Assembly: GCF_004005565.1 (NCBI RefSeq)
Contig: NZ_SADD01000007.1
Location: forward strand, 62,001 to 126,000
Length of the DNA stretch: 64,000 nucleotides
DNA from: Lujinxingia sediminis
GTDB taxonomy: Bacteria; Myxococcota_A; Bradymonadia; Bradymonadales; Bradymonadaceae
Direction: 5' to 3'
In this document: in pieces, positions 25,474-34,432 of the stretch
Layout: each line of letters starts with the position of its first letter
Position numbering within the stretch: the first letter of the stretch is position 1
The notes under the pieces: model-generated
What the model saw: the letters and a program-made list of their open reading frames with translations, nothing else
Databases searched by the model: none
What the model was told of the DNA's origin: nothing
Translations under genes and position numbers: made by a program

Positions 25474-28400
25474 ATGGCCATTCTCACTGAAGGAACCGAA
25501 GTCGCCGGACGTTTTGTCATCGCCGAGAGAATCGGTGAGGGCGGCATGGGCGCGGTCTACCGCGCGCTGCAGACCTCGCTTGATCGCGAGGTCGCGCTCA
25601 AAGTCCTGCACTCCGATGCGGCCTTTACTCCGCGTGCGCGCCGCCGCTTTGGTCGAGAGGCCCGGGCGGTCGCCCGGCTTAACCACCCGCACATCGCCAG
25701 CGTGTTTGACTTCGGCACCGACAACGATGACCAGACCTTATGGCTGGCCATGGAGTTGGTCGACGGCCACGGGCTCTCGCCACTCAAACGCGAACCCATC
25801 GACATCCTGCGCATCGTCTCGCTCAGCGATCAGATCTTAAGCGCTCTGAGCGCCGCTCACGCCCGCGGCATCATCCACCGCGACCTTAAGCCCTCCAATA
25901 TCCTGGTGACCCGCGATGACGCCGGTCGCGAGATCATCAAGCTGGTCGACTTCGGCCTGGCCGCCACCCGCTCCGGTGACGACAGCAGCCTGGGCCTGGC
26001 CGGCGCCCCGGGCGGCCTCGATGATGAAGACAGCGAGGCTGGCGCCGGAAAACGCGTCATCCTGGGCACCCCGCGCTACATGGCTCCCGAGCTCTTCCGC
26101 CGCCAGCCGGTCGAGCCCCGCGTCGATCTTTACGCGCTGGGAATCATCCTCTTTGAGATCTTCTCGGGCATGCCGCCCTACCCCGGCGATGAGCCCCGCG
26201 AGGTGATGCGCGGCCACCTGCGCGCGCCCATCCCCCGGCTGCGCTCGCGCGAAGGCGACCTCCCCGCAGAGCTTGAACGCGCCATTTACCGACTGCTCGC
26301 CAAAAACCCCGCCGAGCGCTACCAGACCGCCGCCGAGGTGCGTGACGCCCTGCAGGCGGTCATCAACGAGTTCAGCTACGTGCCCTGGATGGTCACCGGC
26401 CCGAGGCTCGGGGATCCGGGCCTGGGCGCCCACCCCGGCAACCTCTCCCACGCCGGTTTTTTAAGTGGCTACGGGGGCCAGACCATCCCCCCCTCTCATC
26501 TGCTCGCCGGAGACACCTCCCACCACGGCCCCGGAGGCGTGCCCCAGGCCCCGCTCGTCGGCCGCGAGCGCGAGCGACGTCTCATTGAGCGCCAGGTCCG
26601 CCAGACCGTGAGCGTCGGCCAGGGCGGCGTCCTCTTTCTGGAAGGCGAAGCCGGCATCGGCAAAAGCCGCCTGCTCGAGTGGGCCCGCGTACGCATCGAA
26701 GAAGCCGGCGTGATGCGCGTCGCTTCCGGCTCCCACGCCCGGGGCAACACCAACTTCGGCGGCATGCGTCAGATCCTGCAAACCATTCTGCAGACCACTG
26801 ACATCCACGTCGACAACCTCGCCGAACACCTCGCAGCCCGCCTGGGCCCCTGGGGCTTCTCGGCCGAAGAAGCCGACCTCTGCCTGCAGTTGATGAGCCC
26901 CGGCGGCGAGAGCGCCATCTTCGAAGAACGCGACTCCGGCGAGCGCCGCCTCTCGGTCCAGGAGCGCGTCTTCGCCATGATCGAACGCGTACTGCGTGAA
27001 GCCGGCAAAGAGAAACCCTGGCTCATCGTCCTCGAAGATCTCCATTACAGCGGCGATGAGACCTTTGCCTTTTTGCAGCACCTCGCAGTCGGCATGCACC
27101 TCGATCCGATGCCTGTACTCATCGTCGCCACCCTGCGCGCCGAAGAGGTCGACCAGATCCCCGAGATGCGCTACGCGCTTGAGCGTCTGGAGCGCCTGGG
27201 ACCTGAAAACGTCCTGCGCATCCCGCTCACCCACCTCGACCCCTCCGACGCCAGCTCCCTGGTGCTCAAGATCGCTCCGGTCGATGACGCTCTGGCCCGC
27301 CAGATCGCCCGCCGCGCCAGCGGCAACCCCCTGCACATCACGCAAATTCTGGGCTACCTCCAGGAGAGCGGCAAACTGCAATGGGAGAGCGGCGAGTGGA
27401 AGTTGGCCCCCGGCGTTGACATCCAGCATGAGCTCCCCGAAGAGCTCGCCGAATTGATGCGCTACCGCCTCAATCGCCTGGCCAATCGCAGCGAAGACGC
27501 CGAAGCCACCCGCGCCATCCTCGACCGCGCCGCAATCCTGGGTTCCGGCTTCGACTACGCCCTGCTTCGCGCCTTCCTCGGCGCCGAAGACAACGCCCCC
27601 TGGCTCGACCGCCTCGATGAAGTCCTCGAAGCGCTCGTCGAACAGGGATTTTTGCGCGAAGTCGGTAAAGGCGGACGCGACGTCCTCGAATTTGCCCACG
27701 TGGTCATGCGCGACGTCCTTCTCAAAGAAATGGAAGGGCGCCGAAGCCTGCGACACCTCCACCGCCTGGCCGCCGCAGCCAAAAAGACCTACTACGGCAA
27801 GCGCGCCCGCGAGCGCGCCATGGAGCTCGTCGACCACTATCGCCATGCCCGCGAGCCCTCCGGCGTCTACGCCTTTACCGTCAAGGCGGCCCGTGCCGCC
27901 GCCGAAGGCGCCGACCTCAAACGCGCCATGGCCCTCTACCGCGACGCCAAGCAACTCGCCGACACCGATCAGGTCTCCATTGAGAGTCCGCTCATCCAGG
28001 ACGTCTCCGGGGTCTTAAGCTCCGAAGAGGTCGCCCTGGAAGTCGCCCACCTGGAGCGCCGCGTCGGTGAGTACGACTCCGCCCGCGAGCACTACAGGCG
28101 CCTGCTCGGCGAGCAGAGCCCCGCCGTCGCCCTCTGGGCCCGCTGGGGCCTCGGCGAGCTCAGCCGCCTGCAGGGCGACCTCGATGACGCTCGCACCTGG
28201 TTTGAAGCTGCGCGCCGCGAGGTTAAAGACATCTGGCAAACCCTGCGCACCCGCGACATTCGCCAGACCCTGCAGGTGGTCGACACCTACGCCCTCTTCG
28301 GCCTGGGCCGTCTGGCTCACGCCCAGGGACTTCTGCCCGAAGCCCAGCGTCTTCTTGAAGACGGCCTGGAGCGCGCCCAGAAGATCCAACATCGCGTACT

Positions 28401-29253
28401 CGAAGCCTCCATGCTCCGCCTGCTCACCGACGTCTTCTGGCGCCAGGGCAACGCGCGTCGTGCCGAGGTCTTCTTCCGCCGCGCTGCCATCCTCGAAGAG
28501 AGCCTGGGTGATGTCGAGGCAATCTCCTTTGGTCAGCGCCTGGCCGCCGACTTCCTTCGTGAGGTCGGCCAGCCCAAAAAAGCACTCGACCTGGCCGCCC
28601 GCGCCCTGGAGCAGACTGAGAGCCTCGGTCAGCGCCATGACGCTGCTTACTGCCAGCTCACCCTGGGCAAACTCGCCTACTCTCGCGCCGACTTCAAAGC
28701 GGCAGCCAAACACCTGCGCCATGCCCACACCACCTTTGAAGCCATGCGCGACCGCCACGGCATCGCCCACTGCAACCGGGCCCTGGCCATGCTCGCCTTC
28801 GCCGTGGATCGTCACCGCGAAACGCACACCCTGATCACCGAAGCGATGGAAGGCTACCGCGCGTTAAGCGATCGCCACGGCCTGACCTGTGCTCGCCTGA
28901 TACTCGGACGCCTGGAACTTGCCGTCGATAAGCCGGAGCGCGCGCTCAAGACACTCACCGACGCCGTGCAGCACTTCGACCGCATCGGCGAGCGACGTCT
29001 GGTGAGCTGCGCGCGCGCCTTCTACGCCCTGGGACTGCTGCGCAACGGGGTCCATGGCGAGGCCATGCTCGTCGTCGATCAGCTCCTCAATGACGCCCCC
29101 GAGCTTGCCCTGGCCGAAGAGAGCTTCGCTGACGCTTTTGACAAAATCGCTGCCCTCATCGAAGATGAGCGCCCCGATCTGGCCGCGCGCCTGCGCGAGC
29201 TCGCCACCGAGACCTCCCAACGCCTGGGACGACCGGTCGCCGCAACGGTCTAA
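25474..29253 (+). CDS. Ser/Thr protein kinase fused to AAA ATPase and TPR solenoid
   Basis: A 1259-residue cytoplasmic signalling protein. The kinase domain (about residues 10-290) is complete: glycine loop GEGGMG from 21, Lys at 43, HRDLKPSN with His135/Asp137, DFG at 159, and GTPRYMAPE. An AAA_16-type ATPase follows, with Walker A GEAGIGKS at 391 and Walker B-like LIVLEDLH at 517. The second half is a TPR-like helical solenoid. The order kinase-AAA-TPR is typical of the large PknB-like regulators of Myxococcota. I chose ATG 25474 (MAILTEGTEV) because the conserved kinase begins directly after it; an upstream in-frame start adds 12 residues. Substrates unknown. Confidence 0.92.
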   Translation: MAILTEGTEVAGRFVIAERIGEGGMGAVYRALQTSLDREVALKVLHSDAAFTPRARRRFGREARAVARLNHPHIASVFDFGTDNDDQTLWLAMELVDGHGLSPLKREPIDILRIVSLSDQILSALSAAHARGIIHRDLKPSNILVTRDDAGREIIKLVDFGLAATRSGDDSSLGLAGAPGGLDDEDSEAGAGKRVILGTPRYMAPELFRRQPVEPRVDLYALGIILFEIFSGMPPYPGDEPREVMRGHLRAPIPRLRSREGDLPAELERAIYRLLAKNPAERYQTAAEVRDALQAVINEFSYVPWMVTGPRLGDPGLGAHPGNLSHAGFLSGYGGQTIPPSHLLAGDTSHHGPGGVPQAPLVGRERERRLIERQVRQTVSVGQGGVLFLEGEAGIGKSRLLEWARVRIEEAGVMRVASGSHARGNTNFGGMRQILQTILQTTDIHVDNLAEHLAARLGPWGFSAEEADLCLQLMSPGGESAIFEERDSGERRLSVQERVFAMIERVLREAGKEKPWLIVLEDLHYSGDETFAFLQHLAVGMHLDPMPVLIVATLRAEEVDQIPEMRYALERLERLGPENVLRIPLTHLDPSDASSLVLKIAPVDDALARQIARRASGNPLHITQILGYLQESGKLQWESGEWKLAPGVDIQHELPEELAELMRYRLNRLANRSEDAEATRAILDRAAILGSGFDYALLRAFLGAEDNAPWLDRLDEVLEALVEQGFLREVGKGGRDVLEFAHVVMRDVLLKEMEGRRSLRHLHRLAAAAKKTYYGKRARERAMELVDHYRHAREPSGVYAFTVKAARAAAEGADLKRAMALYRDAKQLADTDQVSIESPLIQDVSGVLSSEEVALEVAHLERRVGEYDSAREHYRRLLGEQSPAVALWARWGLGELSRLQGDLDDARTWFEAARREVKDIWQTLRTRDIRQTLQVVDTYALFGLGRLAHAQGLLPEAQRLLEDGLERAQKIQHRVLEASMLRLLTDVFWRQGNARRAEVFFRRAAILEESLGDVEAISFGQRLAADFLREVGQPKKALDLAARALEQTESLGQRHDAAYCQLTLGKLAYSRADFKAAAKHLRHAHTTFEAMRDRHGIAHCNRALAMLAFAVDRHRETHTLITEAMEGYRALSDRHGLTCARLILGRLELAVDKPERALKTLTDAVQHFDRIGERRLVSCARAFYALGLLRNGVHGEAMLVVDQLLNDAPELALAEESFADAFDKIAALIEDERPDLAARLRELATETSQRLGRPVAATV

Positions 29254-29344
29254 CGCCACCCCTTGATCCTCGCCATGATGTTGCCCCCTCGTCTCCGAAC
29301 TTAACGGCGGCGTTTCCTTTTGTTTTGACCTGAGAGCACCCCCG

Positions 29345-30163
29345 ATGAATCAGGATCAGCTCGAACACAAGCTCATCCCCTACGTGCTCACCACCGCGCG
29401 TAACCTCCCCTTCCTCGACCTGGAGGTCGACATCGGTCGCCCCCTCGAGGTGCTCCGTGTCGAAGACGATCAAAATGGCGAATTTTGCTCGATCCTTAAC
29501 CGCTCCAACCAGGAGGCTTTTGGCGGGCCCGACTCCATGGGCATGCCCCTGTGGGTGATGCTCGACTGCGCCATCCTCCCCTCGGCCGTCATCGGCTTCA
29601 TGCTGCCCCGCGCCGACACCCCACCCTCCATCCTCGAAAAGCTCGACATCGACGATGACTACGAGGGCTTTGTCCCCATCTCCGAATACTGCGCCTGCCC
29701 CACCGTCGAGGCCGACTGCGTGAGCGGCTTCTCGCTGCACAGCCACCTGATGGGCCAGGGCATCGCCACTCGTACCAAAGCACTGGCACTGGCCATCTAT
29801 AAAGCACGCTTCCAGGTCGGTGTGACCCAGTTCTACAACCCGGCCATCCGCGTGCATGTCCGTTTCGGCGCGATGGAGATGACCATTCACCGCCCCAGCG
29901 TGCACACCTACCCCGAAGACAGCTTCGTCTACCGCCTGGAGCTGCCCTCGCGCGAGGTACTCATCAACATGGCTCGCGGCGATGATGTCTTCGGACAGAG
30001 CAACATCCCCGAAGGCGTGCGCTGGGAATTCGATCCCAACAACGAGATGATGCAGGGACGCCTCTCGCGCCATCTTCAGGAGGGCGGCCGCGCCTGGCTG
30101 ATCCCGCCGGGCTGGCGCGCCAGCGATGACGGCTGTGAGCTTCACATGGTCCTGGACGCTTAA
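29345..30163 (+). CDS. Unknown protein coupled to radical SAM gene
   Basis: A 272-residue soluble protein that I do not recognise. It contains several Cys, including the close EYCACPTVEADC cluster (about residues 117-128), followed by a conserved-looking GFSLHSHLMGQGIATRTKALAL helix and a C-terminal half rich in His/Met. No signal peptide. Its stop overlaps the start of the radical SAM gene by one base (TAATG), so the two are almost certainly translated together. It could be an accessory or substrate protein for that enzyme; this is inference. Confidence 0.75.
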   Translation: MNQDQLEHKLIPYVLTTARNLPFLDLEVDIGRPLEVLRVEDDQNGEFCSILNRSNQEAFGGPDSMGMPLWVMLDCAILPSAVIGFMLPRADTPPSILEKLDIDDDYEGFVPISEYCACPTVEADCVSGFSLHSHLMGQGIATRTKALALAIYKARFQVGVTQFYNPAIRVHVRFGAMEMTIHRPSVHTYPEDSFVYRLELPSREVLINMARGDDVFGQSNIPEGVRWEFDPNNEMMQGRLSRHLQEGGRAWLIPPGWRASDDGCELHMVLDA

Positions 30164-31695
30164 TGGCCACCAGCTACGAACTTAAGCAACACGTCGAAAC
30201 CCTCCTCGATGACGAGCGCGGCACCATCTTCAAAGAGGCGCCCCACCGCGTCGCGCTCGTCTACCCATCGCCCTACCGCGTCGGCATGAGCTCGCTGGGC
30301 TTTCAGACGATCTACCGCGTGCTCAATCAGCGCGATGATATCGTCTGCGAGCGTAGCTTCTTGCCTGACGATCCCGACCTCTACCGACAGTCCAACACTC
30401 CGCTCTTCACCTACGAGTCTGAGACACCGGTGGGCGACTGCGACGTCATCGCCTTCTCGCTCTCTTATGAGCTCGAACTCATCGGCATCATGACCTGCCT
30501 GGAGCTCGCCGCCATCCCGCTTCGCGCGGAAGACCGCGGCGAGAACTGGCCGCTTGTGATCATCGGCGGCCCCATCACCTTCTCCAACCCCCTGCCGGCC
30601 GGTCCCTTTGCCGATGTCATTGTGATGGGCGAGGGCGAAGAGCTCATCAACGTGCTCATCGACTGGTGGAAGGATTATGACGATCGCGAGCGCTACCTGC
30701 GCGATGTCGCGATGCTCCCGGGCGTCTACGTGCCCTCGATCCACGGGGAGACCTTCCGCACCGTCGCCCAGGCCCGCGACACCTGCCTGCCTGCCTACAG
30801 CCCCATCATCACCCCGCATACCGAGCTCAGCTCCATGCACCTTGTCGAAAACGGACGAGGCTGCCACCGCGGCTGCTCCTTCTGCGTGATGCGCCGCACC
30901 ACCAACGGCGGCATGCGCGCCGTCGCCCCCGAGCGTGTGCTCGCGACCGTCCCCGACTACGCCACCCGCGTGGGTCTTGTGGGAGCCGCAACAAGCGACC
31001 ACCCCAAGATTCTTGATATTTTACGCGCACTTGTCGACTCCGGCCGCGAAGTTGGCCTCTCCAGCCTGCGCGCCGATCGCCTCGGTGACGAGTTCGTGGG
31101 CCTGCTCGCAAAAGGCGGCGCTCGCACCCTCACTGTGGCCAGCGACGGCTCCAGCCAGCGCATGCGCGATTTTGCCAAAAAGCATATCAAAGAGAAGCAC
31201 CTTCGCCGCTGCGCCGAGCTGGTGCGCGACCACAACATGAAGCTGCTCAAGCTCTACATGGTCATCGGCTACCCCGGCGAAACCCTCGACGATATGGATG
31301 AGATGATCGACTTCATGCTCGAGCTCTCATCGATCTGCAAAGTCGCCCTGGGCATGAGCCCGCTGGTCGCCAAAAAGAACACCCCCCTCGACGGCTCACC
31401 CTTTGAGGATCACAAGAGCCTGGAGACCAAGATCAAACACGTGCACAAAAAGCTCGGCCGTAAGGTCGACATCCGGGCCACCTCGGTGCGCTGGTCCTGG
31501 ATCGAGCACGCGATCTCTCAGGGAGGCTTCGACATGGCCGACGCCGCCCAGGCCGCCTACACCAACGGCGCGGGCTACAGTGCCTGGAAGCGCGCTATCC
31601 GCGACCATAAAAAAGGGGCGCCCCCGCTGCGCGTCCCGGAAAGCGAGCGGCTGCAACCCGGTGCCATCCTCCCCGAAGAGCTCGCCAGCATCTAA
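30163..31695 (+). CDS. B12-binding-type radical SAM protein
   Basis: A 510-residue enzyme. The N-terminal part (HRVALVYPSPYRVGMSSLGF onward) resembles the cobalamin-binding Rossmann domain of this group, including the IIGGPITFSNP loop. The radical SAM core has CHRGCSFC with Cys at 234, 238 and 241 binding the 4Fe-4S cluster. Later VASDGSSQRMRDFAKKHIKE and LYMVIGYPGETLDDMD are the strands that line the SAM pocket. It resembles uncharacterised methylase-like radical SAM proteins; the substrate is unknown. It is translationally coupled to the preceding unknown gene. Confidence 0.88.
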   Translation: MATSYELKQHVETLLDDERGTIFKEAPHRVALVYPSPYRVGMSSLGFQTIYRVLNQRDDIVCERSFLPDDPDLYRQSNTPLFTYESETPVGDCDVIAFSLSYELELIGIMTCLELAAIPLRAEDRGENWPLVIIGGPITFSNPLPAGPFADVIVMGEGEELINVLIDWWKDYDDRERYLRDVAMLPGVYVPSIHGETFRTVAQARDTCLPAYSPIITPHTELSSMHLVENGRGCHRGCSFCVMRRTTNGGMRAVAPERVLATVPDYATRVGLVGAATSDHPKILDILRALVDSGREVGLSSLRADRLGDEFVGLLAKGGARTLTVASDGSSQRMRDFAKKHIKEKHLRRCAELVRDHNMKLLKLYMVIGYPGETLDDMDEMIDFMLELSSICKVALGMSPLVAKKNTPLDGSPFEDHKSLETKIKHVHKKLGRKVDIRATSVRWSWIEHAISQGGFDMADAAQAAYTNGAGYSAWKRAIRDHKKGAPPLRVPESERLQPGAILPEELASI

Positions 31696-31706
31696 GCGTC
31701 CAGGAG

Positions 31707-32492
31707 CTACTCGCAGCTTCCCGCCTGATGCGCCTGCAACGCGATGCGCACCCGGCCAATCGGTGCCAGAAAGGCCATCTCCACCGGCAACGCACGCTCC
31801 GAGAGCTCCATCCAGATCGCTCCCAGCTCTTCCGCCCCCTCTCCCGAGGGCCGCGCAGCCTGATCGACGCCGTGGCTTAAGTGTGTCCGCTGCAACACAA
31901 AGCGCTGCGCCCGCACCGACCCCACCGGCGTCCAGCGCTCCTCCACCTCGGCCGGAATCGCGTCCAGGTACACCAGCTTCCAGCCGTCCCACACCACAAA
32001 ACGTTGCCGAGCCTCCAGCGACTCGCCACGCCCCACCCGCTCCCTCAACGCCAGCATCCAGCTCAACAGGTCGTGTCCGCGTCCCGGCAACAGCGCCTGC
32101 TCGCGCCGCGTCACCCCCCGAAACTCCCACTCGGTGCGCACCCGGGGCTCCCCGCCAAAATGGCTTCGGTAGCGGCGCGGCACCCCATCCTCCTCGATGA
32201 ACGTCTGCGCCCGCACCGCCCCCTCACCCACGCGCACGACCGTATCCAGCTGCACCCGAAAGGGATGCACCTGACTGGCCATCCCCCGGCTCCTGGCAAA
32301 AAGCCTCCCCTGCACCTGCGCCTCACGCTCGCAACCGACCTCCAGCGCTAGATCCGCCAGATGCGCCGGCCCGTAGCTCACCCGGTAGCGCGCCCGCTCT
32401 CCCGGCTCCGCCGCCTCGGCAATGCCACCGGGCAACGCCCACAGCGCCACCAGCGCCAACGCTGCGATCACCGCCCCCCGCCTTGCTCTCAT
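31707..32492 (-). CDS. DUF3108 exported protein
   Basis: About 261 residues with an N-terminal export signal (RRGAVIAALALVALWALPGGIAEA). The mature part fits DUF3108: GERARYRVSYGPAHLADLAL, then HPFRVQLDTVVRVGEGAVRA, RYRSHFGGEPRVRTEW and, near the end, IWMELSERALPVEMAFLAPIG. Members are periplasmic beta-rich proteins of unknown role. ATG 32492 gives the shorter and more regular signal; 32522 is possible. A strong minus-strand terminator lies directly upstream, so it needs its own promoter or read-through. Confidence 0.82.
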   Translation of the reverse strand: MRARRGAVIAALALVALWALPGGIAEAAEPGERARYRVSYGPAHLADLALEVGCEREAQVQGRLFARSRGMASQVHPFRVQLDTVVRVGEGAVRAQTFIEEDGVPRRYRSHFGGEPRVRTEWEFRGVTRREQALLPGRGHDLLSWMLALRERVGRGESLEARQRFVVWDGWKLVYLDAIPAEVEERWTPVGSVRAQRFVLQRTHLSHGVDQAARPSGEGAEELGAIWMELSERALPVEMAFLAPIGRVRIALQAHQAGSCE

Positions 32493-32528
32493 CCACGTTA
32501 TCGAGCGCAACTTCAGCCTCAATGCTCC

Positions 32529-32574
32529 AAAAAAAAGCGGGCAAGCCCGCGAGAAACTCGCCGCTTGCCCGCTT
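32529..32574 (-). terminator. Strong minus-strand terminator after Bor-like gene
   Basis: Read on the minus strand, a 12-base stem (AAGCGGGCAAGC with its complement) is followed by a run of eight T. It ends transcription 22 bases after the stop codon of the Bor-like gene at 32596 and just before the DUF3108 start. Confidence 0.88.
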
Positions 32575-32595
32575 GTACTTCGACGCAGACGTTGC

Positions 32596-32928
32596 TCAGT
32601 TCTTCAACGCCGCCAGCGTATCGGCCGAGTCAGCGCCGGCATCCGCCGCCACCGTGTTGCAGTAGACGCGGGTCTGGGAGAACGTTGCCAGCCTGATGTC
32701 AAAAAGCATCCGGCTCTCCAACACGCCCGCCCCGTTAGGGCAGGTCGCCTCCAGGTTCACCGGACTGTTTACGGGAAAAAGCCCCAGGATGTGAATACGA
32801 AGCTCTTCCGCATCCGGCGTCACCTTCGACGGATTGTAATCCGGCGAGGTCACGATGCGATTGTGGTAACACCCCATAGCGGGGAGGGCGAGTGCAGCGA
32901 CAAGCGCAAGCATAACAAAACGTGCCAT
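32596..32928 (-). CDS. Bor-family-like lipoprotein 1
   Basis: A 110-residue lipoprotein, signal LALVAALALPAMGC. The mature part has the shape of the lambda Bor family: an ILGLFPVNSPVNLEATCPNG segment, then LFDIRLATFSQTRVYC, in place of Bor's FVSGIG...AAKICGG and ARVYC. Bor is an outer-membrane lipoprotein linked to serum resistance in E. coli lysogens, but in other bacteria relatives have unknown roles. GAGGAGG lies seven bases upstream. It is the second gene of a two-gene Bor-like unit, 23 bases after its paralogue. Confidence 0.72.
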   Translation of the reverse strand: MARFVMLALVAALALPAMGCYHNRIVTSPDYNPSKVTPDAEELRIHILGLFPVNSPVNLEATCPNGAGVLESRMLFDIRLATFSQTRVYCNTVAADAGADSADTLAALKN

Positions 32929-32951
32929 GATACTACCTCCTCGATGGTGGG

Positions 32952-33368
32952 TTAGATGAAGTCCGACTTGAACTCGCTCTGCACGACTTCGCCGGTGTCC
33001 CCATCGACGACCTCATGTCCGACGACGGCATCGTCTTCATCGAGGTAGAAGTTGTGCGCGGTACCCGACGCGCAGGTCACCCGCACCGTATTCGGCGTGT
33101 AAATTGAGATCGTCACGCAGCTGATGCACATATTCCCAAACGTGTGCACCGTCTCCACGCTCTTCACAGGCCCGTTGCAGAGCTCGTGAGCTACCACAGG
33201 ACGATCGTTTCCATCGACCAGACCGTAAATAAAGAAGGTCCGCGACTCTTCCATCATGCGACCGTCGGCCTGACGGCTGGGGTAATCAAAGGTGTTACTA
33301 ATACACCCGGTGGAGCCGACGAGCAAAAGCGCCAGCATCGCCACCATCATCAGAACATGTCGGTTCAT
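32952..33368 (-). CDS. Bor-family-like lipoprotein 2
   Basis: A 138-residue lipoprotein, signal MLALLLVGSTGC. SRTFFIYGLVDGNDRPVVAH followed by CNGPVKSVETVHTFGN and ISIYTPNTVRVTCA is an even closer match to the Bor pattern (a FF...GL strand, a Cys, a V-x-T segment, a GIYTP-like turn and a closing V-C) than its neighbour. The C-terminus adds about 35 acidic residues. It is first in the pair and has a perfect palindrome in its upstream region (33396-33413). The two proteins are diverged, so the duplication is old or they were acquired as a pair. Confidence 0.75.
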   Translation of the reverse strand: MNRHVLMMVAMLALLLVGSTGCISNTFDYPSRQADGRMMEESRTFFIYGLVDGNDRPVVAHELCNGPVKSVETVHTFGNMCISCVTISIYTPNTVRVTCASGTAHNFYLDEDDAVVGHEVVDGDTGEVVQSEFKSDFI

Positions 33369-33395
33369 GGTGCCCTCATTTCAACGTGGACAACA

Positions 33396-33413
33396 GATCG
33401 AGCAGGCTCGATC
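33396..33413. promoter_or_regulatory. Palindrome upstream of Bor-like pair
   Basis: GATCGAGC-AG-GCTCGATC, perfect eight-base arms, 28 bases upstream of the start of the first Bor-like gene. It could be an operator or a leader hairpin; no regulator is identified. Confidence 0.45.
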
Positions 33414-33572
33414 CAACTTCAACATCATAAAAAGACGCCGCGTCGGTCCCTGGACCTGAAGCAAGACGCCTTCGACTCCCAAACACTGCAGACTTACAGG
33501 CCGTGTGGATAACATGCTGGTGATCAGAGTGTCAAACCATGGGTAGCTCGCCCCATGCTCCCTCCCCACATG

Positions 33573-33609
33573 CAAACGCGCCCCCCCTTTGCAGGGTGGG
33601 GCGCGTTTG
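33573..33609. terminator. Hairpin after sodC
   Basis: Arms CAAACGCGCCCC (33573-33584) and GGGGCGCGTTTG (33598-33609) make a perfect 12-base stem, 48 bases after the sodC stop on the minus strand. It is a probable terminator without a long T-run. Confidence 0.65.
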
Positions 33610-33657
33610 CGTGTCACAGGCAGCATCGAGAGGCATCCCCCTCGAAGGTGCCAGCGC

Positions 33658-34320
33658 TTAGTCGACCAGCGTGATCACCGCGCAGCCCGCACGCGCGCCG
33701 GCGGCGCCGGTGGGCTGGCTGACCAGATCATCTTCGCCGACGTGCACGATCAGCGCCTGACCGGCCACGTTGTTCATGCCTTCGCTCAGGCTGATCATCG
33801 TGTCGACAAAGCTGAACTCCGCCACGCCTTCTTCGTTGGCGGTGATGTTGCCAAAGTCGCCGGCATGGCGAGCAGTATGCTCGCTGGCCGGCCCACCATG
33901 CTCGTGCGAGGCCGGGTTGAAGTGACCACCGGCCGAGGTGAAGTCGGGCGCCTCACACACCGTGTTCTCATGCACATGGAAGCCGTGAAGCCCCGGGGTC
34001 AAACCGCTGACCATGCCCGAGACCTGCACGCCACCACCGGCGACCTCTTTGAACATCACCTGACCGATCTCTTCGCCTTCGCCATTGATCACACGAGCGG
34101 TGGCCTCAAGCAGCTCGGCCTCATCGGCTGCAGGCGTTTCCGCCATCGCGCCATGATCGTCGCCCTCGGCGTGCTCCATCTCGCCAGCCTCCGCGCTCTC
34201 CTCGGCGGCGGTCTGCTCGCTCACGCTCTCATCTTCAGTGGGCTGCGAAGAGCTGCACGCCGCGCTCGCAAACACACCGGCGCTCAGAAGGCTCATCATC
34301 AAAAGTCGCATCGTCTTCAT
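33658..34320 (-). CDS. sodC: Cu/Zn superoxide dismutase, lipoprotein form
   Basis: A 220-residue periplasmic-side lipoprotein that dismutates superoxide. The signal ends FASAAC. An acidic linker of about 50 residues containing several His leads to the SOD domain. GLHGFHVHENTVCEA supplies Cu ligands and the disulfide Cys, SAGGHFNPASHEHGGP and HAGDFGNI supply the bridging His and Zn ligands, and LIVHVGEDD supplies the last Cu His. QPTGAAGARAGCAVI contains the active-site Arg and second disulfide Cys. GGAGAGG is five bases upstream of the ATG. Confidence 0.93.
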   Translation of the reverse strand: MKTMRLLMMSLLSAGVFASAACSSSQPTEDESVSEQTAAEESAEAGEMEHAEGDDHGAMAETPAADEAELLEATARVINGEGEEIGQVMFKEVAGGGVQVSGMVSGLTPGLHGFHVHENTVCEAPDFTSAGGHFNPASHEHGGPASEHTARHAGDFGNITANEEGVAEFSFVDTMISLSEGMNNVAGQALIVHVGEDDLVSQPTGAAGARAGCAVITLVD

Positions 34321-34432
34321 ACTTACCTCTCCAGGTCATGGGTACTTCGATGGTTCATCATCAACGATTGCGGGCGGCCATGTAGTTAAACGCCCACAGA
34401 CATAAAGCAAGTTATACGATCGCGGGCTCGCC

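Noticed and set aside
30163-31695. Bacteriocin or RiPP cluster around the radical SAM gene
   Set aside because: The enzyme has the B12-type N-terminal domain but no precursor peptide, protease or SPASM-type extra Cys cluster was found nearby, so a RiPP call is not supported.
32596-33368. Prophage remnant because of Bor-like genes
   Set aside because: No integrase, structural, lysis or attachment site sequence was seen in the flanking several kb, and neighbours are ordinary chromosomal genes.
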